Part shown: one piece after another, positions 16,756 to 24,354 of the stretch
Position numbering within the stretch: position 1 is the stretch's first letter
Layout: each line of letters opens with the position of its first letter
DNA from: Bacteroidota bacterium
GTDB taxonomy: Bacteria; Bacteroidota; Bacteroidia; Cytophagales; Cyclobacteriaceae
DNA length: 35,279 nt
Assembly: GCA_016866385.1 (NCBI GenBank)
Contig: VGMU01000024.1
Coordinates: forward strand, 1 to 35,279
Direction: 5' to 3'
Notes under the pieces: generated by a model
The model's database searches: none
What the model saw: only the letters and a program-made list of their open reading frames with translations
What the model was told of the DNA's origin: nothing
Made by a program: the position numbers and the translations under genes

Positions 16756-17105
16756 TTGTACAATGTACCAAGTACAAAGTACAAAGTAGAAATACGAAGT
16801 ACGAAATACGGTATCTTATCCGCCCGGCGGGTATCTCGGCTCTAGCTTTTCAAACACTGAATATCGAAGGAAGAAGTAGGGAAACATAATTTTCCCCTTT
16901 GCATCTTAGCTCCTTTGCGCGCTTAGTTAATCTCGCAAAGACGTGAAGGCTGCCTATGGTAGGTAGGCCGCAAAGAAAAAGAAATACGAAGCCCTACCTG
17001 CGGAACCAAGTACCAATAGCTGTACGAAGTACCAATTACAATGCCCCATGATTTTTTCAGAACACGAATCCCTACTTTGTACTTGGTACTTAGTTCTTTG
17101 TACAA
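16756..17105. repeat. Gene-less element bounded by 34-base imperfect inverted heptad repeats
   Basis: Left end 16756-16789 and the reverse complement of right end 17072-17105 agree at 30 of 34 positions, counted by hand. Both are GTAC heptad arrays: GTAC at 16758, 16765, 16772 and 16779, with GTAG at 16786, and on the right CTAC 17072, GTAC 17079 and 17086, GTTC 17093, GTAC 17100. Degenerate units continue inward (ATAC 16792, GTAC 16799, ATAC 16806; GTAC 17010, 17022, 17029). The interior has no supported gene. It holds an inverted CTTTGCG (16913-16919) / CGCAAAG (16934-16940) pair, another GCAAAG near 16970, and a GC-rich CCGCCCGGCGGG palindrome near 16820. Together it fills the mnmD-psd gap. 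It may be a relative of the 177-679 unit without its gene. Confidence 0.7.
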
Positions 17106-17143
17106 TCTTGATCCTACTATCTTGCCGTGAACCGTGGACCAAA

Positions 17144-17809
17144 TTAGCTCTTTAACCGCGCAATTGGTGTCCGTCCTCCCTTGGTCACTTGATCCATCTG
17201 ACAAAGAATCTCCGCATCCAAAGGCAAAAAAATATCCACTCGTGAACCGAATTTGATAAATCCAAACTCCTCCCCTTGCTGTAGTGCAGACCCTTTGTCT
17301 ACATACCACTTGATCCGTCGAGCCAGAGCCCCGGCAATTTGACGAACCAAGAGCGTGGTTCCCTGGGCATTTCGCAAAACCATGGTCGTTCGCTCATTTT
17401 CCGTACTAGATTTGGGATGCCATGCTGCTAAATATTTTCCAGGATGGTAGTGGAAATAGTCCACTGTGCCCGCGATGGGCGCCCTATTGACATGAACGTT
17501 AAACGGAGACATGAAAATGGAAACTTGCTTTCGCTTGTCCTTCAGGTATTCGGATTCAAAAGCTTCTTCGATGACAACTATTTTCCCATCTGCTGGAGCA
17601 AATACTAGGTAATTGTCTTGCGGAATTGGGAAAATAGGATGTCTAAAAAACTGTAAGAAAAGTAAAAAAATGACGGTGCTTAAGATAAAGGAAAGGCTAA
17701 ACAAAACTCTTTCCTCTGGAAGATAATAATACAACAGAAAGTTGCCTACGGAAAGCAGAAGGAGCATCCAAAACAGCAGCGTTCTTCCTTCTTTGTGAAT
17801 CGTCATCAT
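17144..17809 (-). CDS. psd: Phosphatidylserine decarboxylase family protein
   Basis: This pyruvoyl enzyme makes phosphatidylethanolamine from phosphatidylserine at the inner membrane. The 221 residues are of the short, archaetidylserine-decarboxylase-like type, with two N-terminal membrane segments at about 10-30 and 36-55. Conserved pieces include APADGKIV (D74), SPFNVHVNRAPIAG (H106) and the self-cleavage site KFGSRVDIFLP, in which S189 should become the pyruvoyl group of the alpha chain. The start could be either of two adjacent ATG codons. It lies downstream of glutamate dehydrogenase and cdsA on the same strand; CdsA supplies the CDP-diacylglycerol from which phosphatidylserine is made, while the synthase itself is not in the window. 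Confidence 0.92.
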   Translation of the reverse strand: MMTIHKEGRTLLFWMLLLLSVGNFLLYYYLPEERVLFSLSFILSTVIFLLFLQFFRHPIFPIPQDNYLVFAPADGKIVVIEEAFESEYLKDKRKQVSIFMSPFNVHVNRAPIAGTVDYFHYHPGKYLAAWHPKSSTENERTTMVLRNAQGTTLLVRQIAGALARRIKWYVDKGSALQQGEEFGFIKFGSRVDIFLPLDAEILCQMDQVTKGGRTPIARLKS

Positions 17810-17886
17810 GTGGCGCTTACGGTTAATTGTTACCCCAATTCATTCCCAAAAGCCCAATAGTTAAATCGATGATAGGGAATTACAGT

Positions 17887-17910
17887 GGCGTGGTAAAGAA
17901 TTACCACGCC
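17887..17910. terminator. Hairpin downstream of glutamate dehydrogenase, possible terminator
   Basis: GGCGTGGTAA (17887-17896), a 4-base loop, and TTACCACGCC (17901-17910) give a perfect 10-pair stem, 30 bases beyond the glutamate dehydrogenase stop. No U tract follows on the minus strand, so it may slow or process the transcript rather than end it. Confidence 0.5.
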
Positions 17911-17940
17911 TAAAGGTATACTTTTTCAGTAAAAATACAG

Positions 17941-19218
17941 TTAGAATCCTCCTCGGAAGGTATAGGTTTTGGCCACTTTGTCGATTGCTACAATGTAGGC
18001 AGCAATTCTCAAAGGGACTTTGTACTTAACAGAAGCCTGATACACCGTATCAAAAGCATCTTTCATAATGCGGTCAGAGCGGCGATTGACTCGATCTGCC
18101 GTCCACTTATAACCAAGACGGTTTTGTACCCATTCAAAATAAGAAACGGTAACCCCTCCTGCATTGGCCAAGATATCTGGGACAGCCATAATACCTTTTT
18201 CGTTGAGAATGGCATCTGCCTTAGCGGAGGTTGGCCCATTGGCACCTTCCACGATAAGCTTGGCCTTGATATGATCTGCATTGGAAATGGTAATGACATC
18301 CTCGACTGCCGCAGGCACAAGTACATCTACTTGCAAGGTCAACAAATCGCCGGCTTGCTGCATGACATCTCCCCCTTTAAATCCTTCTAAGGTGCCATTG
18401 TTGCTATCTCGGTAGGCAATAGCTTCTGAGATGTTGATCCCTTTTTCGTTATAAAAAGCTCCGGTATGATCTGAAATGGCAACAATTTTTAGGCCTCGCT
18501 CTTCGAGCAATAATGCGGCCCAGCTGCCCACATTTCCAAAACCCTGCACGGCGCAAGTAGCTTGGAATGGATTAATTTTAAGTTTTTGCATGGCCGCCAG
18601 CGTAGATACCATCACTCCTCTTCCCGTGGCTTCAGTTCTTCCCAAGGAACCTCCCAAAACCAATGGCTTGCCGGTAACTACCGCAGGAATGGTCATTCCG
18701 TGCGCCTTAGAATATTCGTCCATCAACCAGGCCATTTCTCTAGGACCTGTCCCCATATCAGGAGCTGGAATATCTTTGTCTGGCCCAAATACATCAATCA
18801 TGGCCATGGTGTAGGCCCGTACCAATCGCTCAATTTCTCCTTTGGACATTTCGCGAGGATTGCATCGCACCCCTCCTTTTCCTCCTCCATAAGGAATATC
18901 TACTACGGCACATTTCCAAGTCATCCACGCCGCCAAGGCCCTTACTTCGTCCAAATGAACGTCAGGCGCAAAGCGAATCCCCCCTTTGGCAGGGCCTAGG
19001 ATATTGGAATGAATCACTCGAATCCCTTCAAATACCTGGATTTTACCACTATCCATGGTGATGGGTAGGGATACAATCACTTGTTTGGCTGGATTTTTAA
19101 GTACGTTGTAAACTTCGTCTGAAAGACCGAGCTTTTCTGCTGCAAGGTTAAACCTCTCCATCATAGACTCCAATGGATTTTCTCTATCCATAATTGGAGC
19201 CGGTTCTATGTAAGCCAT
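17941..19218 (-). CDS. gdhA: Glutamate dehydrogenase (Glu/Leu/Phe/Val dehydrogenase family)
   Basis: This cytosolic enzyme interconverts glutamate with 2-oxoglutarate plus ammonia and links nitrogen metabolism to the TCA substrate used by SucA. The 425 residues match the hexameric enzymes of about 420 residues, such as Bacillus RocG/GudB. Catalytic features are GPAKGGIRF (K78), TWKCAVVDIPYGGGKGG (K102, K114) and the dinucleotide motif GFGNVG (226-231). An Asp in AISDHTGAFY after the fold points to NAD+ over NADP+, which is inference. Leucine or valine dehydrogenases are shorter (about 365 residues), so glutamate is the best substrate call. A good -7 box lies at 19251-19258. Confidence 0.93.
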   Translation of the reverse strand: MAYIEPAPIMDRENPLESMMERFNLAAEKLGLSDEVYNVLKNPAKQVIVSLPITMDSGKIQVFEGIRVIHSNILGPAKGGIRFAPDVHLDEVRALAAWMTWKCAVVDIPYGGGKGGVRCNPREMSKGEIERLVRAYTMAMIDVFGPDKDIPAPDMGTGPREMAWLMDEYSKAHGMTIPAVVTGKPLVLGGSLGRTEATGRGVMVSTLAAMQKLKINPFQATCAVQGFGNVGSWAALLLEERGLKIVAISDHTGAFYNEKGINISEAIAYRDSNNGTLEGFKGGDVMQQAGDLLTLQVDVLVPAAVEDVITISNADHIKAKLIVEGANGPTSAKADAILNEKGIMAVPDILANAGGVTVSYFEWVQNRLGYKWTADRVNRRSDRIMKDAFDTVYQASVKYKVPLRIAAYIVAIDKVAKTYTFRGGF

Positions 19219-19250
19219 ATTGGGTTTTTTAGATTAAGTGAACTGGAAGT

Positions 19251-19258
19251 CAAACTTA
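19251..19258 (-). promoter_or_regulatory. Likely -7 promoter box of glutamate dehydrogenase
   Basis: On the minus strand this reads TAAGTTTG, matching TAnnTTTG, 32 bases upstream of the ATG. It lies between cdsA and the dehydrogenase gene, so the latter can be transcribed separately. No TTG was found near -33. Confidence 0.45.
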
Positions 19259-19287
19259 AGTAGATTTTTAATTGCCCCCCTTGAAAA

Positions 19288-20127
19288 TTACCAGATTTTC
19301 AAAAAAGCAGTGATAAATGGCACCGAAAGTAGCAAACCATCAAATCTATCCAAAAACCCTCCGTGACCTGGCAAGATAGTTCCCGAGTCTTTGATGGCGA
19401 TGGATCTCTTGAATAATGACTCAATCAAGTCTCCGTAAGTGCCTGCAATGATGATGATACCAGCAATCACCAACCATTTCCAATCTTCCAAGACGGTAAA
19501 GTACTGGGAGATAACGAAAGCAATAGCAATGGCGGCAAAAACACCCCCTAAAAACCCTTCCCAAGACTTTTTAGGAGATACTCGTTCAAATAATTTGGTT
19601 TTCCCAAAGCGTGTACCTGCAAAATAGGCACCAGTATCGCTTGCCCATAAGATCGTTAAGCAGCCCACCAGAATTTCAAACCTATAGGCCCCATCTACGG
19701 AAAACACGGCCATGTTGAGCAAGGAAAAAGGGACGGCCACATAAAAAATTCCCAAATAGGTATATGCTATCCCCGTAAAGGGTTTTTTATCTGTTTTTTT
19801 GTAGAGCTTGATAAAAAAGGTAAGAGACACCAAAGGGAAAATCAAAAACAAATAAGGCTGGGGTAGAATTTCCTTCTCCGCCAAAAATGTCAAGGTAAAA
19901 ATGATCAAACCTAATATGGTCCCAAAAGTCTTCAGAGGTAGCATACCGTCTAGGCCAGACAATTTGTAAAATTCCATTTGAGAAAAACCTAGAATGGTGG
20001 CAAAAATTATAAAATAAGCCCAATCGGAATAAATGGAGGCTAAAATCACAACCACCCCTCCTACCAAAGCTGTAATGGAGCGCTGGACCAAATTGCTATA
20101 CTTATTGATATTAAAACGAGATCTCAT
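19288..20127 (-). CDS. cdsA: Phosphatidate cytidylyltransferase (CDP-diacylglycerol synthase)
   Basis: CdsA condenses CTP with phosphatidic acid to give CDP-diacylglycerol, the branch point of phospholipid synthesis, within the inner membrane. The 279 residues hold about eight hydrophobic segments. The C-terminal CTP-transferase signature is intact: S-LFKR-S-IAIKDSG-ILPGHGG-LDRFDG at about 235-262, with its conserved acidic residues. ASDTGAYFAGTRFGK and SPKKSWEGFLGG precede it, as in other CdsA proteins. The start codon lies inside the end of the DUF2007 gene (17-base overlap), so the CPBP protease, DUF2007 protein and cdsA are probably one operon. Confidence 0.95.
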   Translation of the reverse strand: MRSRFNINKYSNLVQRSITALVGGVVVILASIYSDWAYFIIFATILGFSQMEFYKLSGLDGMLPLKTFGTILGLIIFTLTFLAEKEILPQPYLFLIFPLVSLTFFIKLYKKTDKKPFTGIAYTYLGIFYVAVPFSLLNMAVFSVDGAYRFEILVGCLTILWASDTGAYFAGTRFGKTKLFERVSPKKSWEGFLGGVFAAIAIAFVISQYFTVLEDWKWLVIAGIIIIAGTYGDLIESLFKRSIAIKDSGTILPGHGGFLDRFDGLLLSVPFITAFLKIW

Positions 20128-20317
20128 GCTGAATCAGTTGACAAGCAAACAGGGTTTGATCCTTGGGAACCAACACATCAAACGTTCCGATGACTTGGTA
20201 TACCGATTCTTTTTTATTGATTACGAAAGCAGCGATGCCTCTTTCCTCTAAAATTCCTTTCACAATTAATGCCCGAATCTCTTGTTGATCCTCAAATACT
20301 TTGGTCCAATTATTCAT
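20111..20317 (-). CDS. Small DUF2007-family protein
   Basis: This 68-residue protein starts MNNWTKVFEDQQEIRALIVKG and contains LEERGIAAFVINKKESVY, then GTFDVLVPKDQ. That is the pattern of DUF2007, a small fold related to the PII-like/ACT group whose function is not known. The frame is open 13 codons further up, but the ATG at 20315-20317 fits the family start. It overlaps the CPBP gene by 8 bases and cdsA by 17, so it is tightly packed inside an operon. No membrane segment or metal motif is visible. Confidence 0.82.
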   Translation of the reverse strand: MNNWTKVFEDQQEIRALIVKGILEERGIAAFVINKKESVYQVIGTFDVLVPKDQTLFACQLIQHEISF

Positions 20318-21245
20318 CCTTGACTCGATTGACTTTTTTAAAGTAAAGAAATCCAAGGCTAAGAACCAAAAATCCTCCCAGGGCTGCAGGAATTGAAATC
20401 GTATCTGTAGATTCCATGTCTATACCTACGAAACCCTGATTACTCAGGTATACTGCCAATAGCGTAAGGGAATTGTTGAGAATATGGGCAAGGATGGGAT
20501 AAAATAAGCTACCCGTGTAATGGTACATGTACCCAAATAAGGCTCCTAAAAATAATCTGGGCAAAAATCCATAAAATTGAACATGAATGGCAGAGAAGAT
20601 GATGGCGGTAAGCCAAATTCCCCAATGAGGGGATCGTAGATACCCTTGCAACTTGGGTTGAATTACCCCTCTAAAAAAAACTTCTTCCCCTATTCCAGCT
20701 AAAACTCCAATCACCAAGATCCCTACGAGCAATTCAGAAATGGATTGAAAATCGGTGAGGAATCGGGTGAGCTCCATGAGTTGCGTCTCCATCTCTCGCA
20801 TCCACTGCTCCAGGGGCGCCAAGTTAGAAGGGAGTACCAAGTGGGAATTCCAATACACCAAAAATCCATTGAATAACATTCCTCCTACGGTCATAACTAG
20901 AATTAGACCTAAGTTTATGCCCGAAACCCTAGACCATTGGGTTTTCCAGCGGAAACTTGCTTTTTCTAGAAGAACTAAGATGATCCATGTGGCAAAGCAA
21001 AACCCTAAACCTGAACCAATGCCTTGGGTAAAGAGCAAGGCCATACGTCCATTGGGTACTTGGTAGTTTCCTTCTATCAAAACCACCAAGTCATCAAAGG
21101 ATACATGAAACAATACGGGAATAAGCAAAGTAGCGATTCCCTGAAGGAATACTAAGGACCCAAAGGTGATCAATGTAATGACCACCAAAGACAAGACCCA
21201 GTTTTTTCTTGAGGCTATTTCTGCCTGAGTTTCGTATATCTCCAT
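20310..21245 (-). CDS. CPBP-family intramembrane metalloprotease
   Basis: CPBP (Abi/CAAX-protease-like) proteins are membrane glutamic metalloproteases. The 311 residues have about seven membrane segments and all three catalytic motifs: GEEVFFRG (E187, E188, R192), FSAIH (H221) and HILNN (H254, N258). The substrate cannot be predicted; family members act in prenyl-protein processing, bacteriocin self-immunity and signalling. The gene heads a unit with the DUF2007 protein and cdsA, and its start is only 36 bases from the divergent dusB start, with a shared symmetric promoter region. Confidence 0.92.
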   Translation of the reverse strand: MEIYETQAEIASRKNWVLSLVVITLITFGSLVFLQGIATLLIPVLFHVSFDDLVVLIEGNYQVPNGRMALLFTQGIGSGLGFCFATWIILVLLEKASFRWKTQWSRVSGINLGLILVMTVGGMLFNGFLVYWNSHLVLPSNLAPLEQWMREMETQLMELTRFLTDFQSISELLVGILVIGVLAGIGEEVFFRGVIQPKLQGYLRSPHWGIWLTAIIFSAIHVQFYGFLPRLFLGALFGYMYHYTGSLFYPILAHILNNSLTLLAVYLSNQGFVGIDMESTDTISIPAALGGFLVLSLGFLYFKKVNRVKDE

Positions 21246-21252
21246 AATTGGG

Positions 21253-21273
21253 CTAAATTTACACCAAATTTAG
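21253..21273. promoter_or_regulatory. Symmetric promoter dyad between the CPBP gene and dusB
   Basis: CTAAATTT (21253-21260) and AAATTTAG (21266-21273) form a perfect 8-base inverted repeat with a 5-base centre. The right half read on the minus strand with the next base gives TAAATTTG (21272 to 21265), an exact TAnnTTTG -7 box for the CPBP gene. The left half gives TAAATTTA (21254-21261), one base off consensus, for dusB. Each would give a leader of only about 10-20 bases. Confidence 0.55.
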
Positions 21274-21281
21274 AATTCGGT

Positions 21282-22277
21282 TTGGTAAAAATTGGAAATA
21301 TAACACTTGGGGAGTTTCCCCTGCTTCTGGCGCCTATGGAAGACGTGAGCGACCCCCCCTTTCGGGCGGTTTGCAAGCAAAACGGGGCTGACCTCATGTA
21401 TACCGAGTTTATTAGTTCGGAAGGACTGATTCGTGATGCTGCGAAAAGCGTGCAAAAACTCGATGTGTATGACTACGAACGCCCCATAGGTATTCAAATT
21501 TTTGGCGCCGAAATAGAATCCATGAGAGAAGCCGCTGCCATAGCGGAAGCAGCAGGCCCAGATATTTTGGACATCAATTACGGTTGTCCTGTACACAAAG
21601 TAGCCTGCAAAGGGGCTGGTGCGGGAATCCTTCTTGATATCGATAAAATGGTGGCCATGACTGCGGAAATCGTGAAGCGGGTAAAGCTTCCCGTCACGGT
21701 AAAGACGCGCTTGGGATGGAGCCACGATACCATAAGGATCGTTGAAGTAGCGGAAAGGTTGCAGGATGTAGGCATACAGGCCATTTCCATCCATGCCCGT
21801 ACTCGGCAACAAATGTATAAGGGCGATGCAGATTGGTCTTGGCTCAATTTGGTCAAAGACAATCCCCGTCTACACATCCCTGTGTTTGGCAATGGAGATA
21901 TAGATTCCCCAGAAAAAGCGGCAGAATACCGTAAGAAATACCAGGTGGACGGGATGATGATAGGGCGAGCCTCTATTGGGTATCCCTGGATATTTAATGA
22001 AATCAAGCACTATCTACAAACAGGAGAAAAATTACCTGCTCCCGACCTCGCAGAAAGAATTGCAGTTACCAAGCGTCACTTGGATTTTTCCATCTCTTGG
22101 AAAGGCGAAAAACAAGGAATTTTAGAGATGCGCCGGCATTATACCAATTACTTCAGAGGCATGCCCAATTTTAAACCTTATCGCACCGAGTTGGTCACAG
22201 CAGAAACCTACCAAGAAGTAGAAGAAATCCTACTTCAAATCGCCGATGTGTTTGCAGATTATGAATTTCATGCCTAA
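21282..22277 (+). CDS. dusB: tRNA-dihydrouridine synthase (DusB-type)
   Basis: This FMN enzyme reduces uridines in the tRNA D-loop to dihydrouridine using NADPH. The 331 residues show the N-terminal FMN-barrel motif LAPMEDVSDPPFR, the catalytic cysteine region NYGCPVHKVACKGAGAG, RTRQQMYKGDADW and the phosphate-binding VFGNGDIDSPE and GMMIGRASIG. The start is a TTG (21282-21284) giving MVKIGNITLGEFPLLLAPM; no in-frame ATG exists between the fold start and there, and the family begins with this VKIGN sequence. The TAA stop lies inside a dispersed palindrome (22271-22285). The EamA exporter gene starts 48 bases downstream. Confidence 0.94.
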   Translation: MVKIGNITLGEFPLLLAPMEDVSDPPFRAVCKQNGADLMYTEFISSEGLIRDAAKSVQKLDVYDYERPIGIQIFGAEIESMREAAAIAEAAGPDILDINYGCPVHKVACKGAGAGILLDIDKMVAMTAEIVKRVKLPVTVKTRLGWSHDTIRIVEVAERLQDVGIQAISIHARTRQQMYKGDADWSWLNLVKDNPRLHIPVFGNGDIDSPEKAAEYRKKYQVDGMMIGRASIGYPWIFNEIKHYLQTGEKLPAPDLAERIAVTKRHLDFSISWKGEKQGILEMRRHYTNYFRGMPNFKPYRTELVTAETYQEVEEILLQIADVFADYEFHA

Positions 22278-22285
22278 GGCAGGCA
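22271..22285. repeat. Short palindromic repeat containing the dusB stop codon
   Basis: TGCCTAAGGCAGGCA is a truncated relative of the palindrome at 5380-5398. The last dusB codons (His-Ala-stop) are read from its left edge, CATGCCTAA. Confidence 0.55.
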
Positions 22286-22325
22286 TACCACTTACTACCC
22301 AAAGATTTTCATTTATTCCTCTTCC

Positions 22326-23222
22326 ATGACCCAAAACGCTACCGAAAAATCACTTTTAAATTGGGTACTGCTCTTGGTCTTAACGGTGATTTGGGGAAGT
22401 TCCTTTATCTTGATCAAGAGGGGATTGGAAGTATTTACTCCGGGAGAAGTGGGAGCCTACCGCATGGTAGCTGCGGCCAGTCTTTTGCTTCCTTTATCCC
22501 TACCTCGAATCAGGCAGCTAAGTAAAACTCAGGTCATCCATTTATTAATTACAGGATTACTTGGAAGTTTTATTCCTGCCTTTCTTTTTCCCATTGCCCA
22601 AACCCAGTTGAGCAGTTCGCTCACAGGAGTATTGAATGCGCTCACCCCACTTTTTGTGGTGCTGGTGGGAGCCTTATTTTTCAACACCTCCATTACCAAA
22701 AAAAATGGACTAGGCTTGGCCATCGCCTTTGTAGGAGTGCTGGTGCTAGTGACCTTTAAAGAGGGCGGAAGTTGGGAGTCCTTAACCGATATCAATGCCT
22801 ATGCCTTGTTTGTCATAGCTGCATGTATCTGCTATAGCATCAATTTGCATTTCATCAAAGCCAGATTTACCCAGCTGAAATCCATAGAAATCTCCTCAAT
22901 TTCTTTATTGCTAATTCTCCCCCTAGCCTTGGTGTACTTATTGGCCGGTACAGAATTTTCAAGCAAGCTTTCTACGCAGCCCCAGGCTTGGGAAGCCTTA
23001 GGATATGTTACCATTTTAGGCATGGTAGGTACAGCTACGGCTTTGATCCTATTCAATATTATGATCAAAAGTGCCAGCCCCTTTTTTGCAAGTTTGGTCA
23101 CCTATACCATCCCTATTGTAGCTATTCTTTGGGGGGTTTTGGATGGAGAAGTGCTCCTGTTTGGGCACTACCTGGGCATTGCCGCGGTAATTCTTGGCGT
23201 TTGGATTGGCAATAGAAAATAA
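22326..23222 (+). CDS. EamA/DMT-family transporter
   Basis: This is a ten-helix inner-membrane carrier of the drug/metabolite transporter superfamily, usually exporting amino acids or other small metabolites. The 298 residues consist of two EamA repeats. The first has LTVIWGSSFILIKRGLE and FTPGEVGAYRM, then LTGVLNALTPLFVVLVGALFF; the second has ASLVTYTIPIVAILWGVLDGE near the end. The inside-positive linker lies near residues 150-180. The ligand cannot be predicted from sequence. It follows dusB by 48 bases on the same strand and converges on the DUF3810 gene, with only 50 bases between stops and no obvious hairpin terminator. Confidence 0.92.
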   Translation: MTQNATEKSLLNWVLLLVLTVIWGSSFILIKRGLEVFTPGEVGAYRMVAAASLLLPLSLPRIRQLSKTQVIHLLITGLLGSFIPAFLFPIAQTQLSSSLTGVLNALTPLFVVLVGALFFNTSITKKNGLGLAIAFVGVLVLVTFKEGGSWESLTDINAYALFVIAACICYSINLHFIKARFTQLKSIEISSISLLLILPLALVYLLAGTEFSSKLSTQPQAWEALGYVTILGMVGTATALILFNIMIKSASPFFASLVTYTIPIVAILWGVLDGEVLLFGHYLGIAAVILGVWIGNRK

Positions 23223-23272
23223 GCTCTTTTCTTGTTGAACGAGACCAAGCCTTCTTTTCAGGAATTTACCCT

Positions 23273-24346
23273 TTAATTCCTTTTTGGGTCCTGCCTCCAA
23301 GCATGTACCAGCATGGGTAGTTCTTGGTAGGAGGTAATACCAGCCTCTATCCCTTGAGACTTGAGAAAAAGGTCATTGGTCCATCGGCTAAATTCCAAAA
23401 AAAATGGTTTATAGCGCTCGTTTGCTTTTTGAATGGCTATCAAATCCTGTCTCAATCCAGGAGGTAAGTTTTTAATCCAAAGCTCCATGCGTTCGGGGGA
23501 TTCTCTGCGGTAGTCTCTGAGCTGATAAAGAAGCAGCCGAAGCTGTGCCGAATACCTCAGCCGAGGATCCTCTGCATAGGAGCAAATCACCCAGGCAAGG
23601 AAATTGGCTTCCCCCTCGTCGGTTACTCCAAAGCTATGCGCCATTTCATGGGCTATGGTGAAGGGCTGCTCCAAAGGATGCAAGCTAGGATCAATATAAC
23701 TTTCTCCAGTAAAAGGAAAGTAAATTCCTAAAATCCCAATTCTTCTCATCAATCCTGAAGGGGGAACTAGCTTGGTACGTGGATTTCCGGTGTAATTTAT
23801 TCCCAAGAGGAAAAGATTCTTACGCATATTATCCCTGACCACTTCCTCCAGGAGAGCGTAGTCCATCCACTCAATTATGGCGGCTGTATCCTCTTTAATT
23901 TTTAATCTTTCTTGAGTAGCTAAATTTTGGGTGAGCTGCAATTCTGCTTCTAAAATTTCTAGAGGGAGCGGGGAAGGCAGAAGCCCCAATTGCTGGACGA
24001 TGGGGGTGCGCTGGTAATTGTATCCCCAAAGCACTAAAAAAAAGAAAATTAGAACTCCAAGTGCATTGAAAAGGAAGCGCAAAGAATAATGTATCCTCTG
24101 CTTTCTCCCTACCTGAGCCTTTAGCCGAAGAATAAAAATAACTAGGATTACCCCGAAGAGAATAATAAATAAGTAAATGCTTGGGAAGGGCAATTTCCCC
24201 AAACTCAGGTCTAGAAGATTGCGCAAGAAAGGAAAAAAAGTACGGGAATAAACTTGGTCTGTAGTCTCAGGAAATTGGGCGGCTAGAAATCGCAGGACCA
24301 AAGCCAAAAGCCCCAAAATGGCCCATGACCAATTTTTCTTGACCAT
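23273..24346 (-). CDS. DUF3810 membrane protein with a zinc-protease motif
   Basis: This 357-residue protein has three membrane segments at about 8-25, 55-75 and 90-108, followed by a large extracytoplasmic or periplasmic-side domain. That domain has HEMAH (233-237) and a following VTDEGEANF (E244, E246), a gluzincin-like arrangement in which a downstream Glu completes a zinc site. GILGIYFPFTGESYIDP just before it and the overall pattern match DUF3810, a Bacteroidota-typical family. Protease activity is predicted, not shown; the substrate is unknown. It starts 8 bases after the Nfu gene stop, so the two are probably co-transcribed. Confidence 0.88.
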   Translation of the reverse strand: MVKKNWSWAILGLLALVLRFLAAQFPETTDQVYSRTFFPFLRNLLDLSLGKLPFPSIYLFIILFGVILVIFILRLKAQVGRKQRIHYSLRFLFNALGVLIFFFLVLWGYNYQRTPIVQQLGLLPSPLPLEILEAELQLTQNLATQERLKIKEDTAAIIEWMDYALLEEVVRDNMRKNLFLLGINYTGNPRTKLVPPSGLMRRIGILGIYFPFTGESYIDPSLHPLEQPFTIAHEMAHSFGVTDEGEANFLAWVICSYAEDPRLRYSAQLRLLLYQLRDYRRESPERMELWIKNLPPGLRQDLIAIQKANERYKPFFLEFSRWTNDLFLKSQGIEAGITSYQELPMLVHAWRQDPKRN

Positions 24347-24354
24347 ATGTTTGA

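Noticed and set aside
16923-17309. 128-codon minus-strand frame across the second element
   Set aside because: It overlaps the C-terminal coding part of psd in another frame and translates repeat DNA; its composition is not protein-like.
17887-17910. Certain rho-independent terminator
   Set aside because: The stem is perfect but no U tract follows on either strand, so it is listed only as a possible terminator.
21578-22006. 142-codon minus-strand frame opposite dusB
   Set aside because: It lies wholly within the catalytic barrel of dusB and is a shadow of strong codon bias.
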